This document shows positions 15,463 to 24,520 of a stretch of DNA of 27,925 nt, in pieces (positions within the stretch are counted from its first letter, which is position 1; every line of letters starts with the position of its first letter). Location: the NCBI RefSeq assembly GCF_910577345.1, contig NZ_CAJTMT010000033.1, positions 7,669 through 35,593 on the forward strand, read 5' to 3'. The translations under genes were made by a program, and so were the position numbers. The notes beneath the pieces were generated by a model that saw only the letters and a program-made list of their open reading frames with translations, was not told where the DNA came from and ran no database searches. The stretch is from an uncultured Duncaniella sp. Its GTDB lineage: Bacteria; Bacteroidota; Bacteroidia; Bacteroidales; Muribaculaceae.

Positions 15463-17523
15463 ATGAACAAGAAAAATATATTCAGTTTCCTCACCGCAGC
15501 CATGCTCGTCGGCGCTGCTGCGCCCATGCTCACTTCCTGTGAGGATACTCTCGAAAAGCCTTCATATACCGCCGATGACCTCGATTTCGTGTTCTCCGAC
15601 GAGGGCAAGGCCGAACTTTTCGTCAAGGGTTGCTACCGTTCGCTCGTTTTCTCAGAACTCTGGCGTCCCTTCATTGACCCGGGTGTCACGCTCAGTTGCG
15701 AGGAGGACCTCGTCGGTGGCCGTCCCCGCTCGGCGAACTTCGCCTACGACGTGATTCTTCCCGCCACAGCCACTACAGTCTATTCGCAGTCATACAAGAC
15801 AATCGAGTCCTGCAACGTGGCTCTCGAACGTCTGCAGGGTCTTCCCGAGACTCCCAAGCGCGCTGCCCTCATTGCAGAGGTCACTTTCATCCGTGCCTTT
15901 GCATACAATGAACTCATCCGTTTCTACGGCGACGTTCCCGCGCTCTTCACCCCTATCAGCTCCGAGCAGGACGAGACATGGTATCCCAAACGCTCTGACC
16001 GCGACGGTATCTATGACCGCATTATCGGCGAGATGCAGGCTTGTGTCGATGACCTCCCCTGGTTCTCCGAATCAGAATATGGTTCGGCTCCCGAACGTCT
16101 GACCCGTCAGGCTGCCAAGGGTATCCTTGCCCGTATCTGTCTCTATGCCGGTGGCTACTCGCTCCGTTGGAACACCGAGACAAATGATGCCTCGACACTC
16201 CACATGGCGCGCCGCGACGATGAGGCCCGTGTCCGCGAGCTCTACACCATCGCCGACAATGCTCTCAATGACATTATCCAGAAAGGCGAGAACAGCCTCA
16301 TTCAGAATGGCAGCTCGATGAGCGGTTACCAGACCCTCTTCTACAACTACTGCCAGCGCAACTTCAACATTTCATCACAGGAAATGATGTGGCAGATTGC
16401 CAGTCTCGGTGAATCGACCAACTTCGACTTCGGTGTCTACAATGGTCAGCCCGGATGTATGGGCGGAACCTACGGTACCCGCAAGACCCTTCAGGTAAAA
16501 CTCCCGACCTACTATCTGTCGTTTGACGACAAGGACACCCGTCGCGATGTCACCTGCTGTAACTATTCTATCACATTCTATCAGAATTCCGCAGATTTCG
16601 ACGGATCCAACTGCGCCACTACCTTCTCAAGTGTCATGCCCGGTAAGTATCGCATCCAGTGGTGTACCGCTCCTTTTGCAGCAGCCAAGCGTAATGTGGA
16701 TGTTCCCCTCCTCCGCTATGCAGATGTTCTCCTGATGTATGCCGAGACTCAGAACTACCTCAATGGCCCCTCTGCAGGTACTCCCTACCTGAAACTCGTG
16801 CGTGACCGTGCCGGTATCGGTGACCTCCCCATTGCAGCAGCAAGCAAGGATGAATTCCTCGAGACAATCATGCAGGAGCGTAAATGGGAACTCGGTGATG
16901 AGCTCGTTGTCCGTGGCGACCTCATCCGTACCAACCTCATCGAAAAGGAAATCCGTCAGGATCAGCAGGACATCAAGGACCTCTCCGACCGTACAGGCAA
17001 GTATGCTGATGTGGCTCCGATCCGCCTCGTCAAACTCGAGATGTGTACCAACACCTACGGCGACAAGTTCCTCACCGTCCCCTACATCGAAATCACTGAC
17101 CCGGATGAAATCGCCCTTCTCTCAACCACCCCACAGGTCAATACTGCCGCCAATCGCAACAAGCACACCAAGAAAGTCAATGAAGTGCTTGCTGCTCATG
17201 GCATCACACCCGCTGACGGTGAGATGTGGTATTCCGTGAAGATGTTCGAGGCTTGGACAAGTACTTATAATAAGAATTCCCGTCGTTGCGCCGGTTATAC
17301 GGCAGCTGCTGTTCCGGCTCTCAATATCGGAGCTTCTATATATACCAAACCTCTTGGCCGTGCCGAGAATAAGGGAGAATATCCTGACTGGGTAGCCGGT
17401 TCGACAGGTATCTACTACGGTTTCGAAAAGAATAAGACTGAGCTTTGTCCCTTCGCAGCCAAGAGCGCCGGTCATCCTCTCATCGACAACCCCAATCTGA
17501 CCCAACATCCTGCCTATAAGTAA
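15463..17523 (+). CDS. SusD/RagB-family surface glycan-binding lipoprotein
   Basis: This 686-residue protein has lipobox LTSC (Cys26) followed by ED. The SusD helical core is visible (CNVALERLQGLPETPKRAAL and EVTFIRAFAYNELIRFYGDV near 105-160), and the C-terminal SusD region includes VPLLRYADVLLMYAE and IMQERKWELGDE. The protein is longer than most SusD proteins (about 500-600), mainly through insertions in the C-terminal half, which may form extra ligand loops. It pairs with the SusC encoded 26 bp upstream to capture oligosaccharide at the surface. The susC-susD order and the short gap are typical; the ligand (homogalacturonan-type fragments) is inferred from the downstream pectate lyase only. 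Confidence 0.93.
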   Translation: MNKKNIFSFLTAAMLVGAAAPMLTSCEDTLEKPSYTADDLDFVFSDEGKAELFVKGCYRSLVFSELWRPFIDPGVTLSCEEDLVGGRPRSANFAYDVILPATATTVYSQSYKTIESCNVALERLQGLPETPKRAALIAEVTFIRAFAYNELIRFYGDVPALFTPISSEQDETWYPKRSDRDGIYDRIIGEMQACVDDLPWFSESEYGSAPERLTRQAAKGILARICLYAGGYSLRWNTETNDASTLHMARRDDEARVRELYTIADNALNDIIQKGENSLIQNGSSMSGYQTLFYNYCQRNFNISSQEMMWQIASLGESTNFDFGVYNGQPGCMGGTYGTRKTLQVKLPTYYLSFDDKDTRRDVTCCNYSITFYQNSADFDGSNCATTFSSVMPGKYRIQWCTAPFAAAKRNVDVPLLRYADVLLMYAETQNYLNGPSAGTPYLKLVRDRAGIGDLPIAAASKDEFLETIMQERKWELGDELVVRGDLIRTNLIEKEIRQDQQDIKDLSDRTGKYADVAPIRLVKLEMCTNTYGDKFLTVPYIEITDPDEIALLSTTPQVNTAANRNKHTKKVNEVLAAHGITPADGEMWYSVKMFEAWTSTYNKNSRRCAGYTAAAVPALNIGASIYTKPLGRAENKGEYPDWVAGSTGIYYGFEKNKTELCPFAAKSAGHPLIDNPNLTQHPAYK

Positions 17524-17526
17524 TTA

Positions 17527-17617
17527 TGTAGGGACGCGCTGTAGTGCGTATGCCAAATGGCGTTTTTCCATCCGGATTCAATCCTGTCCGGCATACGCGC
17601 TGCAGCGCGTCCCTACA
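17527..17617. repeat. REP/MITE-like 91-bp palindromic element
   Basis: Arms 17527-17554 and 17590-17617 are 28-bp inverted repeats differing only at two positions, both of which pair as G-U on the + strand transcript. The 35-nt centre contains nested dyads (GCC with GGC across the arm boundary, and CCGGA with TCCGG). The arms begin TGTAGGGACGCGCTG. A second, shorter palindrome at 18774-18800 begins with the related TAGGGGCGC, so this looks like a dispersed family rather than a one-off terminator. It sits 4 bp after the susD stop and could lower read-through into the next two genes. Confidence 0.7.
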
Positions 17618-17742
17618 GAAATTTGATTCTACACAATATATTGAAATCACGTTCCCCTTGGCCGGAAAATTGATTTTTACGGCTGCACACTCTAAATAAT
17701 ATTCACCAATTAAATTATATTTCTATTAAACATTTCTACACA

Positions 17743-18729
17743 ATGAAAAAATCATTAATCCTCTCCGCAGCGCTTTTCGCTGCTTTCGGAGCAAATGCTG
17801 AAGTCTTCACATACGACTTCAACGAAACTCCGCTTTTCTGCAAGGCTATTTATGCTGAGGCCGGTTCAATTGTCGATGAAGCAGCCGGAATTGAAGGAAT
17901 CGGTCTCGGTAGCACCAAGAACTATGACTTCATTGACAAAACAGGAGCTGCCGCAATGACCGATGGTTCTATGTTCAACGTAAAGGATGCCGACGGTAAC
18001 TGGGTTGCCGTGAAGAATCGTGCTATCAGTCTTTTCGACGGCCAGACCTATACTCTCGAGGGTGAGGAAGAAGGTGCTGACGGTATCGTATTCACCCCTA
18101 TTGATATGAACTATCCCTTCATCTGCTGGGATCAGAATGGCAAGGGTCCTGCCCGTACACTTTGCATGGGTGGCTGGGGTCAGCTCGAAATGGATCTTGA
18201 AGGAAAGAAAGACTATAATGCCATCGACGCTGACAACTGGGTTTCAACCCTCAATGCCATTGCCTTCAACCGTAATGCTAACACAGGTAGCCGTACAGGT
18301 ACCTACGTTCAGTTCCCCGCTGTGAAGAATCCTTCTTCACTCACTATCTATATCGGTCATGCCGGTGGCAAGTATCTTGACAAGGGTCTCTATGCAGAGG
18401 TTGTTCCCGTTGTTGACGGTGTTGTCGGTGAAATGATTCCCGTACAGGGTCCCGATGATGCTGTGGCTAAACGTTACTATAAGATGAACGTCGCTCTTCC
18501 TGCAGGTCTTACCGGTAATGTTGCTTTCCGTATCGGTTGCGGTGGTAGCGAGCTCGGTCTTTACCACGTTGTCATGGAAGCTGAATCTGCCGGTTCTTCT
18601 GCTATCGAGGACATCATCGCTAACGATGTTGACGAGAACGCTCCCGTTTACAACGTTATGGGTATTCAGGTTGACGAGAACTACAAGGGCGTAGTCATCA
18701 AGAACGGTAAAAAGTACATCCAGCGCTAA
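17743..18729 (+). CDS. Secreted protein of unknown function in the pectate lyase locus
   Basis: I do not recognise a family for the 328-residue body. Visible features are a signal peptide (about 1-19, ending GANA), a mature part opening VFTYDFNETP, a Gly- and aromatic-rich beta-type region and no membrane helix. The C-terminal tail YNVMGIQVDENYKGVVI plus a basic end (GKKYIQR) matches the tail of the downstream pectate lyase and resembles C-terminal sorting or anchoring tails of Bacteroidales secreted proteins. The start is the ATG at 17743 behind an AT-rich leader. It may be a surface or secreted pectin-binding accessory (a carbohydrate-binding-module-like beta sandwich would fit); this is inference from context only. 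It uses more T-ending codons than susC and susD. Confidence 0.8.
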   Translation: MKKSLILSAALFAAFGANAEVFTYDFNETPLFCKAIYAEAGSIVDEAAGIEGIGLGSTKNYDFIDKTGAAAMTDGSMFNVKDADGNWVAVKNRAISLFDGQTYTLEGEEEGADGIVFTPIDMNYPFICWDQNGKGPARTLCMGGWGQLEMDLEGKKDYNAIDADNWVSTLNAIAFNRNANTGSRTGTYVQFPAVKNPSSLTIYIGHAGGKYLDKGLYAEVVPVVDGVVGEMIPVQGPDDAVAKRYYKMNVALPAGLTGNVAFRIGCGGSELGLYHVVMEAESAGSSAIEDIIANDVDENAPVYNVMGIQVDENYKGVVIKNGKKYIQR

Positions 18730-18773
18730 TATCAACAATCCCCGGACTTTCCGAGGATAGAACCACTCTATTG

Positions 18774-18800
18774 TAGGGGCGCATCCTCAATGCGCCCCTA
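18774..18800. repeat. Short GC-rich palindrome (REP-like or terminator hairpin)
   Basis: TAGGGGCGCAT (18774-18784) and ATGCGCCCCTA (18790-18800) are perfect 11-bp arms around a 5-nt loop, followed by TATTTTG. It lies 45 bp after the stop of the 328-residue protein gene. The arm start resembles the larger element at 17527-17617. It could attenuate transcription before the pectate lyase gene; its short T stretch is interrupted, so full termination is doubtful. Confidence 0.6.
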
Positions 18801-18875
18801 TATTTTGTGGCTTCGGGATATATATTGTTTGTAGAAACACAAATCTACCAATCATTTAATTTTTAACTTTCAACC

Positions 18876-21800
18876 ATGAAACAAACTTTAAAGAAACTGT
18901 CCATAGGTTGCGCTATGTTGGGTGTGGCTTTTGGGGCAGTAGCTGCCGACAATACACTCCTTGCCTTCCCGGGTGCGGAGGGTTTCGGCCGTTTCACTCA
19001 GGGTGCCCGTGCAGTTGCAGCGCCCGAGGTTTATCATGTGACTACTCTTGCCGATTCCGGTGCAGGCTCCTTCCGCGATGCTGTCAGCAAGGAAGGGCGC
19101 ATCATCGTGTTCGATGTCTCAGGTGTCATCAAACTGAAATCAGCTCTTGTTGTAAAGGGTAAGAATACCATTCTCGGTCAGACTGCTCCGGGTGAGGGCG
19201 TACAGGTCTACGGTGACCGTGTCAGCTTTTCCGGTGCGACTAACCTGATTGTCCGTCACATGCGCTTCCGTATGGGTGCATCCGGAACAAGTGGGGCTGA
19301 TGCCTGCGGTGTGGCCAACGGTACCGACATGATTTTTGACCACCTCTCCGTACTTTGGGGACTTGATGAAAATTTCTCCGTGAGCTGGGACAACAAGAAC
19401 AGCCGTCCTGCCAACATTACCATCCAGAATTCAATCATCGGTCAGGGTCTCCAATCTCACTCATGTGGTGGCCTTATCCAGACCATCGGTGGTGTGACAC
19501 TCTACCGTAACCTCTACATTGAGAACAAGACCCGCAATCCTAAAGTGAAAGGTCTGAATCAGTTCGTCAACAACGTAGTCTATAACTGGGGTAACGGTGG
19601 TTGCTACATCATGAGCGACTCCGAAGGCGACTCATGGGCCGACATCGAGAACAACTATTTCGTAAAAGGCCCTTGGAACAATTCTACAGACCCGTTTGTC
19701 CGTGGTATAAAGACATTCCGTTACTATGGTGCCGGAAACTACTATGATTCGGACAAGGACGGTGTTCTCAACGGTCACCTCATGACTGAGGAGGAGATGC
19801 GCGGTGCACAAAGTGGAACAGCTCCATATTCTACGCTTTTCCCTTCACTTGATGCTCTTAACGCAAACATTACCGAGTACAATCAGACTGCGACCGAACA
19901 GATTCAGCTCATCCCCGAGATTGCCGGTAAGATGACTGCCGAGGAAGCATACGCATGGATGCTTACAAGCGTCGGTCCCGTGCTTCCTGCCCGTGATGAT
20001 GTTGACCAGTATCTTATCGACGAACTCGCAAGCTATGGTAAGACCGGTACAAAGAACGGCATCTCCACCGAAAGCCAGCTCTCACACAAAGGCACCGGCA
20101 CTATCTCCGGTGGTGTGAAGCCTCTCGACTCTGACGGTGACGGTATGCCCGACGCATGGGAGACTGCCAACGGCCTCAACCCCAACGATGCTTCCGATGC
20201 GCTTGCTGTAGCCGCCAACGGCTATCTCAACATCGAGAACTACGCCAACTCCATTGTCGAAGCCTACCCCTACATCAAGAAACCCATCAAGCTCGTAGCC
20301 GGTACTCCCACCAAGACTACCCTTAAGCTCACATGGGACATCAACAAGAACACCGAACACGGTTTCGTCATCGAGCTTTCGACCGACGGCAAGACATTCG
20401 CAGAAGTCGCTTCCGTTTCCGCGGGAGCTGCCGAATATGAACTCGCCGACCTCACCCCCGAGACCAACTACTGGGTGCGCCTCCGTGCAACCGACGGCAA
20501 AGGTCTCTACTCGGACTATACCGACACCATCGCTTTCGCGACCATCGGCGACCCCTCCGCTCCGAAGCCCTCTGTCAATCCCTTCCCCGCCGACGGCTCC
20601 AAGGAAGGCATTGCCAACGGTCTCAAACTGACTTGGGAGAATAACATCAACACCTATGGTGGCGATGTCACCTACACAGTGATGCTCGGCGAGTCCAAGG
20701 ACGCACTTGCATCCGTTGCCACCGGTCTTAAGAAGACCGAATGGGATGCCACTTCAAGCGTTGAAGCCGGCAAGACCTACTACTGGCGCGTCGATGCAAC
20801 CAATACCCTCGGAACAACTCCGAGCGATGTATGGAGCTTCTCAACCACCGCCGGCGGTGTGCTCTTCTACGCCGATTTCCACACCCTTCCCGCATCATGG
20901 GGTGAAAAGTATGCCAACATCACGACCAACACCAACGTCTTCAACGCAGCCAACACGACTGCCGAATTCGACGGCATGATTATCGGCAGCGGCAGCAATG
21001 CCATCCGCGCTATTGCAATGAACGGTGCCAACAACTCTGCCGACATGACCAAGGACTACGGTCCCGCTACTGCTGAAGATGCAGGAGCTTCTGACCGCTG
21101 TCTGCAATTCTACACAACCAAGGCAGGTGGCTATATCGAAAGCCCCGAAGTGCAGGGTCCCTGTGTCATTACCCTCTATCTCGGCAACCCTGACAAATCG
21201 TCAAAGACAGTCAAGCTTGTCACTATTGCAGGTGGTAAGGAAGAATCTCAGGATCTCGTGCTCGGTGCTTCCAAGCGCATCTATAAGTTCACTTCAACCT
21301 ACACCAATGCCGGTGCCGTCAAGTTCCGTCTTGATGCAAACGGTAAGAAGTTTAATGTCAACGACCTTCTCATTGAGCGCTACATCGCTCCCGAAGGCGA
21401 ACAGGCTCTTGAACTCACTGCCGGTTCACTTGAAAATGATGTTGTCTACACCGACGGTTCGATTTCTCTCTCCTTCAATCAGGAAGTGAAATACAACGGT
21501 GGTGCCACCATCGACGGCAACCACCAGTTTGAGAACATCACCGTAGGCGCATCCGGCTCAAAGCTCAGCATCGCATACGAAGCACTCGATGCCAACTCGA
21601 CTTACACCGTCAGCTTCCCCGCAGGTGCGCTCACCAACGTGGCAGGCGACAAGTCCTTCATCGGTGATGTGAAAATCAACACAAGCGACTTCCCCCGCGA
21701 GAAGGAAGCAGGCGAGACCCACTGGGGCAAGGCTGCAGTCAATCTCCCGCTCAACTTCGCACCCTTCAACGAGACCGCACCCTTCGAGACCGCAGGCTCG

Positions 21801-22343
21801 CTCGTCCAGACCAAGCAGAACGACTATCCCCACTGGTGTCAGGTTGGTGGCGGCGACAATGCAGGCGAAATCGCGGCTGACCATGTCACCTTCCGCTCAT
21901 CTTCAAGCAACGATAAGGTGATGGCCTACTTCGGCGAGGAAGCCAAGCAGATTCATCTCGAAGTTGAGGCAACCGAAGGCACAACCGTCCGCCTCAAGAT
22001 TCAGGAGACCCGCAACGCCGACATCGCTCCCACATGGCGCACAATCCGCATCCTCACCGAGAAGGATCTCCCCTTCAATGGCGAGCTCGACCTCAACCCC
22101 GCTTCACGTTTCGTCAAGATCACACCCTCGTCAATCGCAGGAGCCGTAAGCCTCAAGGCATTCCGCATCTCTGATGCATCCGGCAACTTCGGTGATGACT
22201 TCAGCGGTATCCTCGACATCGAGGCCGACAGCAATGCCCCCGTTGAATATTTCAACCTCCAGGGTATCCGCGTCGACAATCCCACTCCCGGTCTCTACAT
22301 CCGCCGTCAGGGCACCAAGACCGAGAAGGTCATCGTGAAATGA
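18876..22343 (+). CDS. Multidomain secreted pectate lyase (PL1-like)
   Basis: This 1155-residue protein has a signal peptide (about 1-24). A right-handed beta-helix pectate lyase domain (about 28-380) opens with FPGAEGFGRFTQGAR and holds GQTAPGEGVQVYGDRV, DHLSVLWGLDENFSVSWD and the motif RNPKVKG with the likely catalytic Arg220. A calcium-binding-like DSDGDGMPDAWE follows at 418-429, then two fibronectin-III-like domains (about 470-560 and 565-665), a beta-rich module (about 670-850), an SbsA/Big_5-like Ig domain (about 850-940), a further beta module and a C-terminal tail FNLQGIRVDNPTPGLYI. PL1 enzymes cleave polygalacturonate by beta-elimination. The long non-catalytic part suggests a surface-displayed enzyme with spacer and binding modules. 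The exact lyase subfamily is not determined. Confidence 0.9.
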   Translation: MKQTLKKLSIGCAMLGVAFGAVAADNTLLAFPGAEGFGRFTQGARAVAAPEVYHVTTLADSGAGSFRDAVSKEGRIIVFDVSGVIKLKSALVVKGKNTILGQTAPGEGVQVYGDRVSFSGATNLIVRHMRFRMGASGTSGADACGVANGTDMIFDHLSVLWGLDENFSVSWDNKNSRPANITIQNSIIGQGLQSHSCGGLIQTIGGVTLYRNLYIENKTRNPKVKGLNQFVNNVVYNWGNGGCYIMSDSEGDSWADIENNYFVKGPWNNSTDPFVRGIKTFRYYGAGNYYDSDKDGVLNGHLMTEEEMRGAQSGTAPYSTLFPSLDALNANITEYNQTATEQIQLIPEIAGKMTAEEAYAWMLTSVGPVLPARDDVDQYLIDELASYGKTGTKNGISTESQLSHKGTGTISGGVKPLDSDGDGMPDAWETANGLNPNDASDALAVAANGYLNIENYANSIVEAYPYIKKPIKLVAGTPTKTTLKLTWDINKNTEHGFVIELSTDGKTFAEVASVSAGAAEYELADLTPETNYWVRLRATDGKGLYSDYTDTIAFATIGDPSAPKPSVNPFPADGSKEGIANGLKLTWENNINTYGGDVTYTVMLGESKDALASVATGLKKTEWDATSSVEAGKTYYWRVDATNTLGTTPSDVWSFSTTAGGVLFYADFHTLPASWGEKYANITTNTNVFNAANTTAEFDGMIIGSGSNAIRAIAMNGANNSADMTKDYGPATAEDAGASDRCLQFYTTKAGGYIESPEVQGPCVITLYLGNPDKSSKTVKLVTIAGGKEESQDLVLGASKRIYKFTSTYTNAGAVKFRLDANGKKFNVNDLLIERYIAPEGEQALELTAGSLENDVVYTDGSISLSFNQEVKYNGGATIDGNHQFENITVGASGSKLSIAYEALDANSTYTVSFPAGALTNVAGDKSFIGDVKINTSDFPREKEAGETHWGKAAVNLPLNFAPFNETAPFETAGSLVQTKQNDYPHWCQVGGGDNAGEIAADHVTFRSSSSNDKVMAYFGEEAKQIHLEVEATEGTTVRLKIQETRNADIAPTWRTIRILTEKDLPFNGELDLNPASRFVKITPSSIAGAVSLKAFRISDASGNFGDDFSGILDIEADSNAPVEYFNLQGIRVDNPTPGLYIRRQGTKTEKVIVK

Positions 22344-22406
22344 TAAGCTCAGATTTGAATTCCTGACCCATCAGGCATTCAACGGCTGAAATATTCAACA
22401 ATAATT

Positions 22407-22447
22407 GCACTCCGGAAAGGCATTTTCGCCCTCCGGAGTGCTTTTTT
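22407..22447 (+). terminator. Intrinsic terminator after the pectate lyase gene
   Basis: GCACTCCGGA (22407-22416) pairs perfectly with TCCGGAGTGC (22432-22441). The 15-nt loop holds an inner GGC/GCC pair (22419-22421 with 22428-22430), and a T6 tract follows (22442-22447). It lies 63 bp after the lyase stop codon and closes the plus-strand import operon. Confidence 0.92.
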
Positions 22448-22481
22448 GTTCCATTTTGTCGCTTAAGCCGCAATCTTTTGC

Positions 22482-22489
22482 TAAATTTG
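22482..22489 (+). promoter_or_regulatory. Candidate -7 box for the serine protease gene
   Basis: TAAATTTG fits TAnnTTTG. The nearest TTTG upstream (22455-22458) is 23 bp away, longer than the 20 bp seen elsewhere in this window, so the -33 assignment is weak. Transcription would start near 22495, giving a leader of about 78 nt. Confidence 0.45.
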
Positions 22490-22572
22490 TGGCTCCGCAT
22501 ATCCGTGTATTTTTCCAAATTGACAATATCCGGTTTCTGCTGACACGAATACGCCATCAATCAAGACCAATC

Positions 22573-23487
22573 ATGTTCAGATTTACTGCAAAACTCCTCC
22601 TCGCGGTGATTGCAGTCGCCGTCACCCTCCAGGTTTCCGCGGCCGACCGCGACAAGTATTTCCACGACTATCCCCGGATGCTTCAGGGTGTCTCAGCCAA
22701 GTTGCGCGACTATATGAAGACCCATCCCGGCAACGACATCGACTCGGTGCGCCGTCATCTTCTCGCAACCCTTTCCGACAGCCGCGTGGCCTCCCGCTCT
22801 GCGCTCACTCCTCCGCGCAAGAAGAAACTCACCCCCGAGAAGCTCTATGAGGAGGCAATGAAAAGCTCCCTCGTATTCGGAAAGATGCACTTCCATCCAC
22901 AGTTCGGAGTCGACACTGCCTACTCGACTGCATCGGCTGTCGCGCTGACCCCCGACGGAATCTGCGCCACCAACTATCATGTGGTCTCCGACATCGTCAT
23001 CAATGCCGCTCTCGACAATCAGGAGAAGGGCGACATGATGCGTTTCGTCATGGACTCCCAAGGACGCGTCTATCCCATGACCGCCGTGCTCGCCATTGAC
23101 CCCGTCAATGATATGGCCATAATAAAAGTGGACCCCTGCGGCGATAAGCTCTCGCCCGCACCCGTCGGCGACATCGTCACCCCCGGCACCAAGGTGTTCT
23201 GCCTCGCCAACCCGAGCATGACCTACTTCCATTTCACCGACGGAATGGTGAGCAACTGCATCCGCAAGCTCAAACCACGCACCGGCCACACCGAATACAT
23301 CCTTGAGATTACCGCCGACTACGGCAAGGGTGCGAGCGGAGGCCCGATATATGACGAATGCGGCAACCTCGTGTCGATCGTCAGTTCCACCGTCTCCGTC
23401 TATGCCGACGACAACTACCGCGACTTCCAGATGGCCTTCAAGCAGACCATCCCCGTGTTTCTGATTAAGGATTACTTCAACGATTGA
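22573..23487 (+). CDS. Secreted trypsin-like (S1 family) serine protease
   Basis: The ATG at 22573 gives 304 residues with a clear signal peptide (about 1-23, ending VSAA). The frame is open further upstream, but that extension runs through the promoter and terminator region. The catalytic triad can be read: His136 in CATNYHVVSD, Asp180 in DPVNDMAIIKVD and Ser255 in GKGASGGPIYD. The fold resembles HtrA-type S1 proteases without a PDZ domain. The mature protein has about 90 residues of basic, helical sequence before the protease core, possibly a pro-region or inhibitory segment. It is followed after 14 bp by a GLPGLI-family gene, so the two are probably co-transcribed. The substrate is unknown. 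Confidence 0.85.
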   Translation: MFRFTAKLLLAVIAVAVTLQVSAADRDKYFHDYPRMLQGVSAKLRDYMKTHPGNDIDSVRRHLLATLSDSRVASRSALTPPRKKKLTPEKLYEEAMKSSLVFGKMHFHPQFGVDTAYSTASAVALTPDGICATNYHVVSDIVINAALDNQEKGDMMRFVMDSQGRVYPMTAVLAIDPVNDMAIIKVDPCGDKLSPAPVGDIVTPGTKVFCLANPSMTYFHFTDGMVSNCIRKLKPRTGHTEYILEITADYGKGASGGPIYDECGNLVSIVSSTVSVYADDNYRDFQMAFKQTIPVFLIKDYFND

Positions 23488-23501
23488 TTGCCCACACCGC
23501 C

Positions 23502-24428
23502 ATGACACAGATAAGGAAAACAATAGCAGCCGCAGTTCTTGCGCTTTCGTTCGCCACTCCCGCCGCCTTCGCCCAGCATCAGCAGGGTGGGGGACAACAG
23601 CACTCTCAGGCCGACCGTCAGGCCCGCTACAACGAGATGCTCGCGCGGATGCAGGAGGAGGCGAAAGCCTATTACGCCGACGCTGACACCGCCGAGTATG
23701 GTGTGCGCTACCGCCTGAAGTATCTCTACAACAAAGCCAACAACCTTACGTTTGCCGAGGACCGTGTGGTGCTCATCCATCCGCGCGTGTCACTCGACAT
23801 GAGCTATGAGAGCATCGGCGAGACCCGCTGGCGCAACGCGAACCCCGGCTCGAATGCCGCCGATCCCGGTCTGGCTTACCACCTGACCCCCTCATACTAT
23901 TTCTTCTATCCCGAGAGCGGACGCACGGTCAACACCTATCGTGTGATTGGCGAGGAGTTCAAGCTCTCCGACTCAGTCTGTGACAACAACTGGACAATCA
24001 CTGACGAGGAGATGAAAATCGGTGTCTACAATTGCCGCAAAGCCACTCTCACCAAGGATGGACGAGAATGGACCGCATGGTTCACCACCGACCTTCCCCA
24101 TCGTGGCGCGCCGCGCAATTTCAACGGTCTTCCGGGTGTGGTCCTTCAGGTCACCGATGCCGACAAGGAGGTCTGCTGGTATTTCAACGGACTCGTCGAG
24201 AATCTTGAAAACGACGTCCTCCACATCAAGTTCCCCGAACGCTTCACCACCATCCCCGTCGAGAATTTCGGCAAGGTGGTGCGCATCATCGCCGTCTCCG
24301 ATGCCCACGGCCAGAGCTATGTCCAGCAGTCGGGCGCGATGAGCAAATACAAAGGTTTCTATCCAGAGAAATTCCGCCCCTCGACAGGCATCGACGCCTG
24401 CAACATCGACAACCCCATCGAACGCTGA
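23502..24428 (+). CDS. GLPGLI-family exported protein
   Basis: The ATG at 23502 gives 308 residues with a signal peptide (about 1-24, cleaved AFA/Q). A Gln/His-rich stretch (25-40) precedes a beta-rich domain typical of the GLPGLI family: DMSYESIGE near 99-107, ISDEEM-like ITDEEMKIGVYNCRKAT near 166-182, WTAWFTTDLP near 190-199, and the signature NGLPGVVLQV with GLPG at 209-212. The family is common in Bacteroidetes and has no settled function; members are thought to act in the envelope. A TTG at 23484 overlapping the protease stop is a possible but less likely start. The 14-bp gap to the protease gene suggests a shared transcript. Confidence 0.85.
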   Translation: MTQIRKTIAAAVLALSFATPAAFAQHQQGGGQQHSQADRQARYNEMLARMQEEAKAYYADADTAEYGVRYRLKYLYNKANNLTFAEDRVVLIHPRVSLDMSYESIGETRWRNANPGSNAADPGLAYHLTPSYYFFYPESGRTVNTYRVIGEEFKLSDSVCDNNWTITDEEMKIGVYNCRKATLTKDGREWTAWFTTDLPHRGAPRNFNGLPGVVLQVTDADKEVCWYFNGLVENLENDVLHIKFPERFTTIPVENFGKVVRIIAVSDAHGQSYVQQSGAMSKYKGFYPEKFRPSTGIDACNIDNPIER

Positions 24429-24435
24429 CAGCATG

Positions 24436-24461
24436 ACAGTTTGCGCAGACTGTATTATTTT
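24436..24461 (+). terminator. Weak hairpin terminator after the GLPGLI gene
   Basis: ACAGT (24436-24440) and ACTGT (24449-24453) pair, and TT/AG bases can extend the stem by U-G and U-A pairs. An AT-rich stretch ATTATTTT follows. The stem is short, so termination may be partial. Confidence 0.4.
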
Positions 24462-24520
24462 GCACTGATAGCCTTATGTGATGGCGCTCCGCCCCAATCT
24501 TCCGCCACTTTCCATATAAT

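Noticed and set aside
20040..22343. Shift towards C-ending codons in the second half of the pectate lyase gene, suggesting domain acquisition
   Set aside because: It was seen only by eye (for example more GGC than GGT for Gly), not counted, and is too mild to separate from normal variation.
22405..22572. Upstream extension of the serine protease frame
   Set aside because: It runs through the intrinsic terminator and the candidate promoter and would place a good signal peptide internally; the ATG at 22573 gives a normal exported protein.
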